DNA from: Lysobacter concretionis Ko07 = DSM 16239 | GTDB lineage: Bacteria > Pseudomonadota > Gammaproteobacteria > Xanthomonadales > Xanthomonadaceae | Assembly: GCF_000768345.1 (NCBI RefSeq) | Contig: NZ_AVPS01000004.1 | Span: 310,001-374,000 of the forward strand | Length of the DNA stretch: 64,000 nucleotides | Direction of reading: 5' to 3' | Part shown: positions 41,185 through 50,040 of the stretch, one piece after another | Layout: every line of letters starts with the position of its first letter | How positions within the stretch are numbered: position 1 is the stretch's first letter | The notes under the pieces: generated by a model | What the model saw: the letters and a program-made list of their open reading frames with translations, nothing else | Databases searched by the model: none | What the model was told of the DNA's origin: nothing | Position numbers and translations under genes: made by a program

Positions 41185-41877
41185 ATGAAGAACCAGACCA
41201 AGTACGTACTCGCCGCCGCAGCACTGAGCACTATGCTCGCCGGCTGCGTCACCCCCGGTGGTGCCTACGGAAGCCAGGATCCCTACGCGCAACCCAACCC
41301 CAATGCGCGCACCCAGAAGGGAGCGGCCATTGGTGCCGTAGCCGGCGTGGTCGCGGGCTTGCTCAGCGGAAGCGATGCCACCGAACGTCGTCAGCGCGCC
41401 CTGGTGGGTGCCGGTGTCGGCGGATTGGCGGGTGCTGCGATCGGCAACTACCAGGACCGGCAGGAGCGCGCACTGCGCGAACAGATGGCCGGTACCGGCG
41501 TCGGTGTCGTGCGTCAGGGCGACAACATCACCTTGAACATGCCCGACAACATCACTTTCGGTTTTGACAGCTCCTCGCTGCAACCCCAGTTCTATCCCGT
41601 GCTCGACAACCTGGCCCGGACCCTCAGCGAGTACAACCAGACCATCATCGAGGTGGCCGGCCACACCGACAGCGTCGGTTCAGACGCCTACAACCAGACG
41701 TTGTCCGTCCGCCGCGCCGATGCGGTGGGCAACTACCTGATGTCGCGGGGGCTCATGCGTGACCGCTTCATCGTTACCGGCGCCGGTGAGAGCCGGCCCA
41801 TCGCCAGCAATGACACCGAGGCAGGCCGCGCGCAGAACCGCCGTGTGGAGCTGACCCTGGTGCCTATCCGTTACTGA
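41185..41877 (+). CDS. OmpA-family outer-membrane lipoprotein
   Basis: A 230-residue lipoprotein. The lipobox ends at Cys21 (STMLAGC). A glycine-zipper segment (AIGAVAGVVAGLLSG, LVGAGVGGLAGAAIG; residues ~45-92) may insert in membrane or multimerise. The C-terminal OmpA peptidoglycan-binding domain (residues ~115-230) has ITFGFDSSSLQPQ, IIEVAGHTDSVGSDAYNQTLSVRRADAV and GAGESRPIASNDTEAGRAQNRRVEL. The closest known plan is YiaD. AAGGA precedes ATG 41185. It is monocistronic with its own terminator and should anchor the outer membrane to the wall. Confidence 0.92.
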   Translation: MKNQTKYVLAAAALSTMLAGCVTPGGAYGSQDPYAQPNPNARTQKGAAIGAVAGVVAGLLSGSDATERRQRALVGAGVGGLAGAAIGNYQDRQERALREQMAGTGVGVVRQGDNITLNMPDNITFGFDSSSLQPQFYPVLDNLARTLSEYNQTIIEVAGHTDSVGSDAYNQTLSVRRADAVGNYLMSRGLMRDRFIVTGAGESRPIASNDTEAGRAQNRRVELTLVPIRY

Positions 41878-41898
41878 TCGGGCTCATCTGAGTCAGAC

Positions 41899-41924
41899 AA
41901 ACGGGCCCGCAAGGGCCCGTTTTT
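41899..41924 (+). terminator. Rho-independent terminator after the OmpA lipoprotein gene
   Basis: AAACGGGCCC and GGGCCCGTTT form a perfect 10-bp stem closed by GCAA, followed by more T. It begins 21 nt after the stop codon. Confidence 0.92.
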
Positions 41925-41971
41925 ATTGAGCTTGCCGTCACCCAACCGGCTTCTGGAACGTCTGCGACCGC

Positions 41972-42379
<408 letters not shown>

Positions 42380-42384
42380 TCAAT

Positions 42385-42738
42385 TGGTGGAGGTGGGGGG
42401 ATTCGAACCCCCGTCCGAAGGCACTCCATCCCCGGCACTACATGCTTAGCTCACCGTTGGATCTCGCTCCCGGACAGCACGGTGCGCGAAGCGCATCCGG
42501 GAACCAGCCTGCTTTGGGTTAACCGGGTGCTGGCAGGCGGCCACTCCCGGCGATTCCGTGATGATGACCCTACGTCGCGAGCACGGACACAAGCGATTTC
42601 GGGGCTTAGGCCTTAAGCGGCCAGTGCGTAGTTGTCGTCGTTGGCAACTAGAAGTTTGCAGCTGGATTTACGAGGAAAGCTACCCCCTCGGCATGCGCCA
42701 AGCGATTTCGCGACCCCCGTCGAAGCCAGTGCACCCCC
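42385..42738 (-). ncRNA. ssrA: tmRNA
   Basis: A 354-nt transfer-messenger RNA that rescues stalled ribosomes. The tRNA-like ends pair: 5' GGGGGTG with 3' CACCTCC followed by ACCA, and the T-arm loop reads GGGGG-TTCGAAT-CCCCC. The tag frame lies at 42613-42645 and encodes ANDDNYALAA then TAA, beginning with resume codon GCC. CCA is encoded. The partner smpB is at 45111-45620. A promoter (42766-42793) and terminator (42331-42364) frame it. About 20-25 nt of 5' precursor would be removed by RNase P. Confidence 0.96.
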
Positions 42739-42765
42739 GGGGACTACAAGATTGCTGACCCGCCC

Positions 42766-42793
42766 AGTATAGGGCTGCATGGCGAGTACACAA
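42766..42793 (-). promoter_or_regulatory. Promoter of ssrA
   Basis: On the minus strand TTGTGT (42788-42793) and TATACT (42766-42771) are 16 nt apart, giving a transcript start about 20-25 nt before the mature tmRNA end. Confidence 0.65.
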
Positions 42794-42866
42794 GCGAACC
42801 TGTGTCGTGCACGAAGAGCTGTTCATGTGGCTCTTGGCCTGCTGTGTGCCTTGTATGCTTCCGGGG

Positions 42867-45059
42867 ATGGATACCTCGATCGACGAAACCCCGGCACGCT
42901 CCTTTCTCAGTCGCCTGCGGCCTTTGCGGGGGCAGTTGTGGGCACTGGTTGTCCTGCTGGCCTCGTTGGCTTCGGTGTTTGCGTTATGGCGTATCGCCTA
43001 TGACCGGGAGTTGCGCGCCAGCGAGCTGGCTTTCGTCGCCGAAACCCAGGGCGTCGCCGATCTTCTGCAGCAGCGAATGGTCAATTTCGAACTGCTTGCC
43101 GGTGGCGGCATCTCCCTGTTCGCGTCGGTGACACGGCCCACGCCGCAGCAGTGGCTCGGTTATGTGGAGGGAATGGAGTTGTCGCGACGTTTCCCGAGCA
43201 TATCGGGTCTCGGATTCAGCGGGTACCTGCGCCAGTCGCGGGTGGAGGATCTCAAGCAGGAATGGCGTCAGGCGGGATGGGGGTTGCTGGATGTACGGCC
43301 TCATGGGGATCGCGAGAGTCTCGGGGTGATCCTCTACCTGGAACCTCAAACCGCAGAGAACCGGTCCGTCATCGGTTACGACATGTATTCCGAGCCGGTC
43401 CGGCGCGGCGCAATGAGGAAAGCAATGGAGTCCGGCAAGCCTTCGCTGTCCGGCCCGGTGCATCTGCTGCAGGACCGGTCGCCCGGGGATGCCGGCCTGT
43501 TGCTGTATCTGCCGGTGTATCGCGACGCCAAACGGCCCGACACCGTTGCAGCGCGCAAGGCGTCGATGCTGGGCTGGGTGTATGTGCCATTCCGGGTCGA
43601 CGCGTTCATCGACGAAGTGCTCGCCGACCGCCAATCCCGCTTCCGCATATTCGATATCACCGACCAGACTCCCTCGCTGTTGTTCGCCACGGAGGGCAAT
43701 GCGGGCGGGTCGGCTCCCGCATTCCGGAACACGGTGGAGTTCGAGAACTATGGTCGACGCTGGCGGATGGAGTTCGATTCACCGCCGCTGGCCGAGGCGG
43801 TGCCGCGTCTGGGCGGCTTGCAGAACATCCTCGCCCTGGGCCTGTTTGCCTCGCTGCTGATGTACGCGATCGCCTGGATGCTTGCGCGCAACCAGTCGCG
43901 TGTCCACGCCGTTGCATTGCGGTTGACCGAGGACTATCGGCACAGCGAGGAGCGCTTCCGGACGGCGATGGAGTACTCCGCGATCGGCAAAGGCATCCTC
44001 GACAACAGCGGCCGGATCGTCGAAGCCAACGCCGCGCTGGGCAAGATCGTGGGCCTTTCATCGGCGGCCCTGGCCGGTGAGCGTTTCGATGCCTTTTTCG
44101 AAGACGACGAGAGCCCCGCGGAGGCGCGTGAGCCGGCCCAGCCGGGCGATGCCGAAGGCGTGCGGCGTGAGACCCGGCGGCTGCATCGCAAGGGCGGCGA
44201 GCCACGTCATGTCCAACTTACCTATTCACCGCTTCCGGGCAGCGTGGGTGAGGGGATCGCCGGACTGGTGCAGGTCGAGGACGTGACTGCCCGCCTGCGG
44301 GCGGAGGCGAAGGTGCGCGCGTTGAACCGCACGCTGGAAGCGCGGGTCGCCTTGCGTACGCGCGAGCTGAGCCAGGCCAACCAGGAGCTGGAAGCGTTCG
44401 CCTACAGCGTCTCCCACGACCTGCGTGCGCCGCTGCGCGCGATCGACGGGTTCAGCAAGGTGCTCGCCGAGCGCTATGCGGACAAGCTCGACGAGGCCGG
44501 GCTGGACTACCTCGCCCGGGTGCGTGGCGCGGCCGGGCGGATGGGGGAGCTGATCGATGCGTTGCTGAAGATGTCGCGGGTCAGCCGGGGTGCGCTCAAG
44601 ACCGAGCCCGTCGACCTGGCGCGGATGGCAAGCGAAATCATCGACGATCTGCGCACCGCCGACCGGGAACGTCGGGATGTCGAGGTCGAGATTGCCCCGC
44701 ACCTGCATGCCGAGGGGGATTCCAGCCTGCTGCGCAACCTGCTGGGCAACCTGCTCGGCAACGCATGGAAGTTCACCCGCCACCGCGACCAGGCGCGGAT
44801 CGAATTCGGCCACCGCGGCAACGAGTTTTTCATCCGCGACAATGGCGCCGGGTTCTCGCAGGACTACGTCCAGAAGCTGTTCCGGCCGTTCCAGCGGCTG
44901 CATCCCCAATCGCTATTCGAAGGCCATGGGATCGGCCTGGCCTCCGCCAAACGGATCGTGGAGCGGCATGGCGGCACCATCCGTGCCGAAGGGCGTGAAG
45001 GGGAGGGCGCGACGTTCTACTTCACCTTGCCGGGCGATCCGGACAGGGAGGAAGGCTGA
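42867..45059 (+). CDS. Membrane sensor histidine kinase with CHASE and PAS domains
   Basis: About 730 residues. A first membrane span (LWALVVLLASLASVFALW) and a second (NILALGLFASLLMYAIAWML, near residues 320-340) bracket a periplasmic CHASE-type sensor region (RFPSISGLGFSGYLRQ..., VIGYDMYSEPVRRGAMRKAMESG). A cytoplasmic PAS domain follows (RFRTAMEYSAIGKGILDNSG), a coiled coil, then HisKA with phospho-accepting His517 (AYSVSHDLRAPLRAIDGFSK) and an HATPase domain (LLGNAWKFT, FIRDNGAGF, GHGIGLASAKRIV). The HisKA/HATPase style resembles phytochrome-like kinases. No response regulator gene is next to it, so it is an orphan. Start ATG 42867 is uncertain; longer in-frame starts exist. Confidence 0.9.
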   Translation: MDTSIDETPARSFLSRLRPLRGQLWALVVLLASLASVFALWRIAYDRELRASELAFVAETQGVADLLQQRMVNFELLAGGGISLFASVTRPTPQQWLGYVEGMELSRRFPSISGLGFSGYLRQSRVEDLKQEWRQAGWGLLDVRPHGDRESLGVILYLEPQTAENRSVIGYDMYSEPVRRGAMRKAMESGKPSLSGPVHLLQDRSPGDAGLLLYLPVYRDAKRPDTVAARKASMLGWVYVPFRVDAFIDEVLADRQSRFRIFDITDQTPSLLFATEGNAGGSAPAFRNTVEFENYGRRWRMEFDSPPLAEAVPRLGGLQNILALGLFASLLMYAIAWMLARNQSRVHAVALRLTEDYRHSEERFRTAMEYSAIGKGILDNSGRIVEANAALGKIVGLSSAALAGERFDAFFEDDESPAEAREPAQPGDAEGVRRETRRLHRKGGEPRHVQLTYSPLPGSVGEGIAGLVQVEDVTARLRAEAKVRALNRTLEARVALRTRELSQANQELEAFAYSVSHDLRAPLRAIDGFSKVLAERYADKLDEAGLDYLARVRGAAGRMGELIDALLKMSRVSRGALKTEPVDLARMASEIIDDLRTADRERRDVEVEIAPHLHAEGDSSLLRNLLGNLLGNAWKFTRHRDQARIEFGHRGNEFFIRDNGAGFSQDYVQKLFRPFQRLHPQSLFEGHGIGLASAKRIVERHGGTIRAEGREGEGATFYFTLPGDPDREEG

Positions 45060-45110
45060 CGCAACGGGCAACAAGGCTACTGGCAACAGGGCCAGCCGGA
45101 GCAATGGCAC

Positions 45111-45620
45111 TCAGGCGTTCTTGTTGTGTGCCCGCAGGGTCCGCTGCTTCTCCCGCGCCCAGTCGCGATCCTTGCTGGTCTGGCGCTTGTCGTGATTCTG
45201 CTTGCCCTTGGCCAGCGCCAGCTCGATCTTGACCTTGTTGCCTTTCCAGTACATCGAGGTCGGGATCACCGTGTAGCCGTCGCGCTCCACCAGCCCGATC
45301 AGGTTGTCGATCTCGCGCCGGTGCAGCAGCAGCTTGCGGGTGCGCATGGGGTCGGCGACGACGTGGCTGGAGGTCGAGATCACCGGCGTCATCTGCGCGC
45401 CGAACAGGAACATCTCGCCACCGCGGACGACCGCGTAGCTTTCGCCGATGTTGGCGCGGCCGGCGCGGATCGATTTGAGCTCCCAGCCCTGCAGGGACAG
45501 GCCGGCTTCGAAGCGGTCCTCAAGGTGGTAGTCGTAGCGTGCGCGCTTGTTCAGCGCGATGGTGCCACCGCCCGCCTTTCCCTTATCCTTGCCGGTCTTG
45601 TTGTCTTTGTTTTTTGTCAT
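45111..45620 (-). CDS. smpB: SsrA-binding protein SmpB
   Basis: A 169-residue partner of tmRNA in trans-translation. The core ([51 protein letters not shown]) and the C-terminal tail ([22 protein letters not shown]) needed for decoding-centre binding are complete. The N-terminus has an extra ~20 residues rich in Lys and Gly. It is divergent from the ratA-type gene and 2.4 kb from ssrA. Confidence 0.97.
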   Translation of the reverse strand: MTKNKDNKTGKDKGKAGGGTIALNKRARYDYHLEDRFEAGLSLQGWELKSIRAGRANIGESYAVVRGGEMFLFGAQMTPVISTSSHVVADPMRTRKLLLHRREIDNLIGLVERDGYTVIPTSMYWKGNKVKIELALAKGKQNHDKRQTSKDRDWAREKQRTLRAHNKNA

Positions 45621-45681
45621 TGCGTCTATTGTGTCCGATCCAGGGCCGGGCGTGATACCGGATGATGTCTGTCGCACACCC

Positions 45682-46113
45682 ATGACCACGATCCAGCGCT
45701 CCGCCCTTGTCGATCACTCCGCCGCGCGGATGTTTGCGCTGGTCAACGACGTGGCTGCCTATCCGCGCCGGTTCACCTGGTGCAACGAGGCGCAGGTGCT
45801 GGAGTCGTCCGACACCCACATGGTGGCCCGGCTCGATCTGGGACTGGGTGCGTTGAAGACCTGGTTCACGACCAGGAACACGTTCTCGGCGCCGCACCAC
45901 ATCGATCTGGCGCTGGTGGACGGGCCGTTCCGGAAACTGTCGGGGCGCTGGGAGTTCCACGCCCTGGATGAATCGGCCTGCAAGATCAGCCTGAGTCTCA
46001 GCTTCGAGCCGGCGATGCGCTTGCTGGGACCTGCGATGGCCATCGGTTTCCAGAAGCTTGCCGACCGCATGGTCGATGATTTCATCCGTGCCGCCGACCG
46101 CGGTGCCGAGTGA
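45682..46113 (+). CDS. RatA-type START-domain protein
   Basis: A 143-residue protein of the polyketide-cyclase/START (Coq10-like) family: [41 protein letters not shown], and [19 protein letters not shown]. coli RatA is reported to block 70S subunit association, while Coq10 relatives bind ubiquinone, so either role is possible. It stands in the conserved smpB-ratA-rnfH-bamE-fur neighbourhood and overlaps the rnfH-like gene. Confidence 0.88.
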   Translation: MTTIQRSALVDHSAARMFALVNDVAAYPRRFTWCNEAQVLESSDTHMVARLDLGLGALKTWFTTRNTFSAPHHIDLALVDGPFRKLSGRWEFHALDESACKISLSLSFEPAMRLLGPAMAIGFQKLADRMVDDFIRAADRGAE

Positions 46114-46384
46114 GTGGCGTCGAGTGAAAGTCGGGGTGATCTGCGCCTGGCCCGGGCGACACGAATGGATCGAGCTGGAGTTGTCGCCGGGAGCCTGCGT
46201 GGGCGATGCGTTGAAGGCATCGGGCATGGATCGCATCGACGGCATCACCGGCTATGCGGTGTTCGGCATCAATGCGGCGTTGGAAACACCACTGCACGAT
46301 GGCGACCGGGTTGAACTGCTGCGGCCGCTGACGATCGATCCCAAGGAGGCGCGGCGTCGCCGCGCGAGAAAGTCCGGGGCCTGA
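46103..46384 (+). CDS. RnfH family protein
   Basis: About 93 residues with a ubiquitin-like beta-grasp pattern: VKVGVICAWPGRHEWIELELSPGACVGDALKASG and the family signature HDGDRVELLRPLTIDPKEARRRRA. Function is unknown despite the name. It overlaps the ratA-type gene by 11 nt from GTG 46103; GTG 46124 would give an 86-residue version starting right at the conserved strand. It is convergent to bamE; a short CCGGC-GAGA-GCCGG hairpin at 46398-46411 lies between them. Confidence 0.82.
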   Translation: MPSEWRRVKVGVICAWPGRHEWIELELSPGACVGDALKASGMDRIDGITGYAVFGINAALETPLHDGDRVELLRPLTIDPKEARRRRARKSGA

Positions 46385-46422
46385 AGCGCAGCCCGAACCG
46401 GCGAGAGCCGGCTTTATGCCGC

Positions 46423-46821
46423 CTACTTTTTCTTCTCTTTGGCCAGGTTGCGTCCGAACTGTTTGACCGAGTTCCTGGAGATCTCCGCATCCTGCTCGGG
46501 GAAATAATCGCCATCCCATTTCACCAGTCCGCTGTCGTCGAACCAGAGGGTCAGGTTCTTGATGCGGGTGCGCGCCAGCCGGTCCAGCCGCTGGGTGGAG
46601 GTGTAGTCCCAGCGGTCGTGGTGGAAGGGGTCCTGCACCGAGGGCGTGCCGAGCAGGCCGAGGACCTGTTGCTTGTCCATTCCGACCTGCAACTGCTTGA
46701 CTGCGCTTTCTTCCAGCAGGTTGCCCTGGTAGATGGGCTGGCGGTAGACGATGCCGCAGCCGGCGGTAGTCGCGGCGACGGCAAGGACGAGCAGGATCGT
46801 ACGCAATGGGTGCTTGGGCAT
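46423..46821 (-). CDS. bamE: Outer membrane assembly lipoprotein BamE
   Basis: A 132-residue lipoprotein of the BAM complex, which inserts beta-barrel proteins in the outer membrane. The signal peptide ends at Cys22 (TTAGC); the SmpA/OmlA domain has YRQPIYQGNLLEESAVKQLQVGMDKQQVLGLLGTP, DPFHHDRWDYTST and LTLWFDDSGLVKWDGD. It is divergent from fur, as in many gammaproteobacteria. Confidence 0.95.
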   Translation of the reverse strand: MPKHPLRTILLVLAVAATTAGCGIVYRQPIYQGNLLEESAVKQLQVGMDKQQVLGLLGTPSVQDPFHHDRWDYTSTQRLDRLARTRIKNLTLWFDDSGLVKWDGDYFPEQDAEISRNSVKQFGRNLAKEKKK

Positions 46822-46951
46822 CGGGGTCTGCAGCAGGCGGATATCGGGGCGATGATACACTGCCGCCGCCGCCGCGCGGCCTCCCGCTTTCCATGTCATC
46901 CGGTGTCGCCGGGCGTATGCCGCCCGCCGCGGACCCCGTCAGGAGCCCACG

Positions 46952-47362
46952 ATGGAAACCCAGAATCTTCGAAACGCCGGCCTCAAGGTGACGCATCCGC
47001 GCATACGGATCCTGCAGTTCCTGGAGCAGTCCAAGCCGCGTCATGTGACCGCCGAGGACATCTACCGGCAACTGCTCGACCAGGGCGAGGACATCGGGCT
47101 GGCGACCGTGTACCGGGTGCTGACCCAGTTCGAGGCGGTGGGACTGGTGCTCAAGCACAATTTCGAGGCCGGCCAGTCGGTCTACGAGCTCGATCGCGGC
47201 GGTCACCATGACCACATGGTCGATGTCGATACCGGCAAGATCATCGAATTCGAGAACGAGGAGATCGAGCGCCTGCAGCATGTCATCGCTGCGCAGTACG
47301 GCTACGAGATCGAGGACCACTCGCTGGTGTTGTACGTACGCAAGAAGAAGGCGCCGCGATAA
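46952..47362 (+). CDS. fur: Ferric uptake regulator
   Basis: A 136-residue repressor of iron uptake. The winged helix (LKVTHPRIRILQFLEQ, IGLATVYRVLTQFEAVGLV) and the metal-binding HHDHMVDVDTGKIIEFENEEIE are present. The structural-zinc cysteine pair (CxxC) typical of E. coli Fur reads DVDT here, and the protein has no cysteine at all, as also known for some other Fur proteins that keep at most one. The extended -10 TGATACACT at 46853-46861 is a possible promoter in the bamE-fur gap. Confidence 0.95.
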   Translation: METQNLRNAGLKVTHPRIRILQFLEQSKPRHVTAEDIYRQLLDQGEDIGLATVYRVLTQFEAVGLVLKHNFEAGQSVYELDRGGHHDHMVDVDTGKIIEFENEEIERLQHVIAAQYGYEIEDHSLVLYVRKKKAPR

Positions 47363-47429
47363 CCATCAGCCGCGGCGTGATCGAGCGCGCCGCAGCGCGC
47401 AGCACACATCGGGTTGCCTGCTTTTCGCT

Positions 47430-49112
47430 TCAGCTCACATCGCTGAGCAGGCGTCGTGCCGCGGCACGCGCCTCATGGGTCAGCTCCACACCACCGAGCA
47501 TGCGCGCCAATTCCTCCTGGCGTTGTTCCGCATCCAGCAGCTGTACCTGGCTCTGGGTGACGCCGTCGGCGGCGGCCTTGCTGACCCGGTAATGGGCGTG
47601 GCCCTGCGCGGCGACCTGTGGCAGGTGGGTCACGCACAGCACCTGCCGGCTCGCTCCCAGCGCACGCAGCTTCTGGCCGACGATATCGGCCACAGCGCCG
47701 CCGATGCCGGAGTCGACCTCGTCGAACACCATCGTCGGCACGGCATCCAGCCCCAGCGCGGCAACCTCGATCGCCAGGGAAATGCGCGACAGCTCGCCGC
47801 CGGACGCGACCTTGCGCAGCGCCCGGGGCGGCTGGCCGGGGTTGGCCGCCACAAGAAATTCGATCCGTTCACCACCATTGGGGTCGGGCTTGTCGGAGCC
47901 GGAGGGTTCGATGGCGATCTGGAAATGGCCACCACCCATGCCCAGCTCGCCGATCAGGGCAGTGGTGGCCTTGGCAAGCACGCCGGCGGCTTGGCGACGT
48001 TTCTCGCCCAGCACATCGGCGGCCTGGCGCCAGTGCAGGCGGGCGGTCTCGATTTCAGCGTCCAGCTTCCGCAGCCGTTCGCCGGCACCACGCAGGGCTT
48101 CCAGCTCCAGCCCCAGCGCCTCACGCCGGGTGGCCAGTTGATCGGGGGCGACCCGGTGTTTGCGGGCAAGGTCGTGAAGGCGGGCGAGGCGTCGCTCGAT
48201 GGCATCGAACATCGAGGGGTCGATGTCGAGATCGCCGCGGATCCGGTCCAGCAGGGTTGTGGCCTCGTCGAGCTGGATCGCCGCGGCGGCGAGCATGCCG
48301 TCCACTTCATTCAGCCGCGGCTCGTGCCCGGTCACGCGTTGCAGTTCATGGCGCACCTGCTGCAGCGCGCGCGACACGGAGGGGCCGTCATCGCCGCCGA
48401 GTTGCCGGAAGGCGTTTTCGCTGGCCTCGATCAGGTCGCTGGCGTGCGCCTGGCGGCGGTGGTCGAGCAGCAGTTGCTCGATCGACTCGGGCTCCAGCGT
48501 CTCGCGCTCCAGCTCGGCGTGCTGGTGCTCAAGCCAGTCGATGCGGTCCGATACGTCCCCTTGCGCCGACAACTCCTCGCGTTCGCGCAGCAAGGCGCTC
48601 CAGCGTCCGGCCGCCTCGGCCACGGCGCGGCATTCCACCGTCGTGCGCGCGTAGGCGTCCAGCAGCGCCAACTGGCTGGGGCGTGACAGCAGGGCCTGGT
48701 GTTCGTGCTGGCCGTGGATCTCGACCAGCTGCGCAGCCAGTTCCCCCAGCTGTACCAAGGTGACCGGGCGTCCGTTGATCCAGGCGCGCGAGCCGCCGTC
48801 GGCGCGGATCACCCGCCGGATCAGGCAGCGCGGATCGGGATCGGTACTGTCCTCGTCGAGGTCCTGCTCCCGCAGCCACTGGGCAGCCGTAGGCACGTCG
48901 TCGAGGGTGAATTCGCCGACCAGTTCCGCGCGCTCGGCCCCATGGCGCACCACGCCGCTGTCGGCCCGCAGGCCCGACAGCAGTCCGAGCGCGTCCACCA
49001 GCAACGATTTGCCGGCGCCGGTTTCCCCCGAGATCACGGTCAGCCCCGGACCGAACGTGAGTTCGGCCTGGCTGACCACGGCGAAGTGCTTGAGTGAGAG
49101 GTGGGTAAGCAT
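47430..49112 (-). CDS. recN: DNA repair protein RecN
   Basis: A 560-residue SMC-like ATPase in double-strand break repair. N-terminal Walker A (VISGETGAGKSLLVDALGLL), the Q-loop region EIHGQHEHQALL, a coiled-coil middle (residues ~155-370), and C-terminal signature/Walker B (KVASGGELSRISLAIEV, TMVFDEVDSGIGG) are in order, ending CVTHLPQVAAQGH. The length is standard. It is divergent from grpE. I see no obvious LexA-type operator before its start. Confidence 0.96.
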   Translation of the reverse strand: MLTHLSLKHFAVVSQAELTFGPGLTVISGETGAGKSLLVDALGLLSGLRADSGVVRHGAERAELVGEFTLDDVPTAAQWLREQDLDEDSTDPDPRCLIRRVIRADGGSRAWINGRPVTLVQLGELAAQLVEIHGQHEHQALLSRPSQLALLDAYARTTVECRAVAEAAGRWSALLREREELSAQGDVSDRIDWLEHQHAELERETLEPESIEQLLLDHRRQAHASDLIEASENAFRQLGGDDGPSVSRALQQVRHELQRVTGHEPRLNEVDGMLAAAAIQLDEATTLLDRIRGDLDIDPSMFDAIERRLARLHDLARKHRVAPDQLATRREALGLELEALRGAGERLRKLDAEIETARLHWRQAADVLGEKRRQAAGVLAKATTALIGELGMGGGHFQIAIEPSGSDKPDPNGGERIEFLVAANPGQPPRALRKVASGGELSRISLAIEVAALGLDAVPTMVFDEVDSGIGGAVADIVGQKLRALGASRQVLCVTHLPQVAAQGHAHYRVSKAAADGVTQSQVQLLDAEQRQEELARMLGGVELTHEARAAARRLLSDVS

Positions 49113-49268
49113 CTGGCGGCGAGTTTAAAGGGGAGTGCGACCGGTGTGCAGGCTGACGGTCGCGGGGCGTAGGCGCGCAGTTGTAATACAGGCGGGCAGG
49201 GAGCCTCGCAGACGGACGTCTCATCCGGTGAGCCGGGAGGCGACGCCGAACAATCTGCGTGGGGTTGT

Positions 49269-49295
49269 CTTGAATTGACCAGCGCCGACCCCATT
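49269..49295 (+). promoter_or_regulatory. Sigma-32 heat-shock promoter of grpE
   Basis: CTTGAA (49269-49274) and CCCCATT (49289-49295) are separated by 14 nt, matching the RpoH consensus almost perfectly. The grpE start codon is about 50 nt downstream. Confidence 0.85.
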
Positions 49296-49347
49296 GCTGG
49301 GGCAGTCAAGGACAACGCGCCCTGCGGCGCCAGGACCAGAGCAGAGC

Positions 49348-49869
49348 ATGACCACCGAACCGACCCGGGATCCGGCCGAGCAGGCCGTCGAAACCAACCC
49401 CGCCGACAACAATCCGCTGGCCGTCGAGCTGGCGGCCGCCAATGCCGAACTGGCGCAACTGCGCGAAGACGCCTTGCGCGATCGAGCCGATATCGACAAC
49501 CAGCGCAAGCGCCTGGCCCGTGACGTCGAGATGGCGCGCAAGTTCGCCAACGAACGCCTGCTGGCGGCCCTGCTGCCGGTGATCGACAGCCTGGAAGCCG
49601 GCCTGGACGCCGCCGCGGGCGAGCCTGGGGCCTTGCGCGAAGGCGTTGAGCTCACCCTCCGGCAACTGCTCAAGGTGACGGGTGAAAACGGACTGGCCGA
49701 GGTCAACCCGGTCGGGCAGCCATTCAATCCCGAACACCATCAGGCGATGAGCACGGTCGACAGCGCCGAGCATGCGCCGGGACAGGTCGTGCAGGTCTAC
49801 CAGAAGGGCTGGCTGCTGAACGAGCGCCTGCTGCGCCCGGCTCTGGTGGTGGTGAGCAAACAGGAGTGA
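49348..49869 (+). CDS. grpE: Nucleotide exchange factor GrpE
   Basis: A 173-residue co-chaperone releasing ADP from DnaK. A long N-terminal helix ([30 protein letters not shown]) gives the dimer; the four-helix bundle and beta domain follow ([42 protein letters not shown]). The start ATG 49348 has a weak AGAGC ribosome site. It is first in grpE-dnaK-dnaJ, under the sigma-32 promoter at 49269. hrcA, often found between recN and grpE in relatives, is not present here. Confidence 0.96.
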   Translation: MTTEPTRDPAEQAVETNPADNNPLAVELAAANAELAQLREDALRDRADIDNQRKRLARDVEMARKFANERLLAALLPVIDSLEAGLDAAAGEPGALREGVELTLRQLLKVTGENGLAEVNPVGQPFNPEHHQAMSTVDSAEHAPGQVVQVYQKGWLLNERLLRPALVVVSKQE

Positions 49870-49907
49870 CCGCGCCCGGGCGGGCCATGTGAAGCCGGGC
49901 ATTTTGA

Positions 49908-49947
49908 GCGGGCAACTTGGGCGGGCAACTTGAACCGGCACAACTTG
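49908..49947 (+). repeat. Short direct repeats containing CAACTTG upstream of dnaK
   Basis: GCGGGCAACTTG occurs at 49908-49919 and 49921-49932, and a third variant GGCACAACTTG at 49937-49947. The second and third copies each yield CTTGAA, the -35 element of a sigma-32 promoter. Confidence 0.75.
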
Positions 49948-49972
49948 AACCATCGCCGGGCAACCCCCAGAT
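49944..49972 (+). promoter_or_regulatory. Probable sigma-32 promoter of dnaK
   Basis: CTTGAA (49944-49949) is followed after 15 nt by CCCCAGAT, near the RpoH -10 consensus CCCCATNT. dnaK starts about 70 nt downstream, so the chaperone gene can be read separately from grpE. Confidence 0.6.
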
Positions 49973-50040
49973 AGCGGTCATCGGCGGATCAACCGCCCCA
50001 AACATTCGCAAACATTCAGGATTCCAGAGGAAACAAGACC

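Noticed and set aside
45682-46384. ratA-type and rnfH-type pair as a toxin-antitoxin module
   Set aside because: The name of RatA suggests it, but the order is a conserved housekeeping neighbourhood and RnfH is not an established antitoxin.
49113-49347. hrcA or a CIRCE operator between recN and grpE
   Set aside because: The gap is too short for the gene, and no TTAGCACTC/GAGTGCTAA inverted repeat is present.
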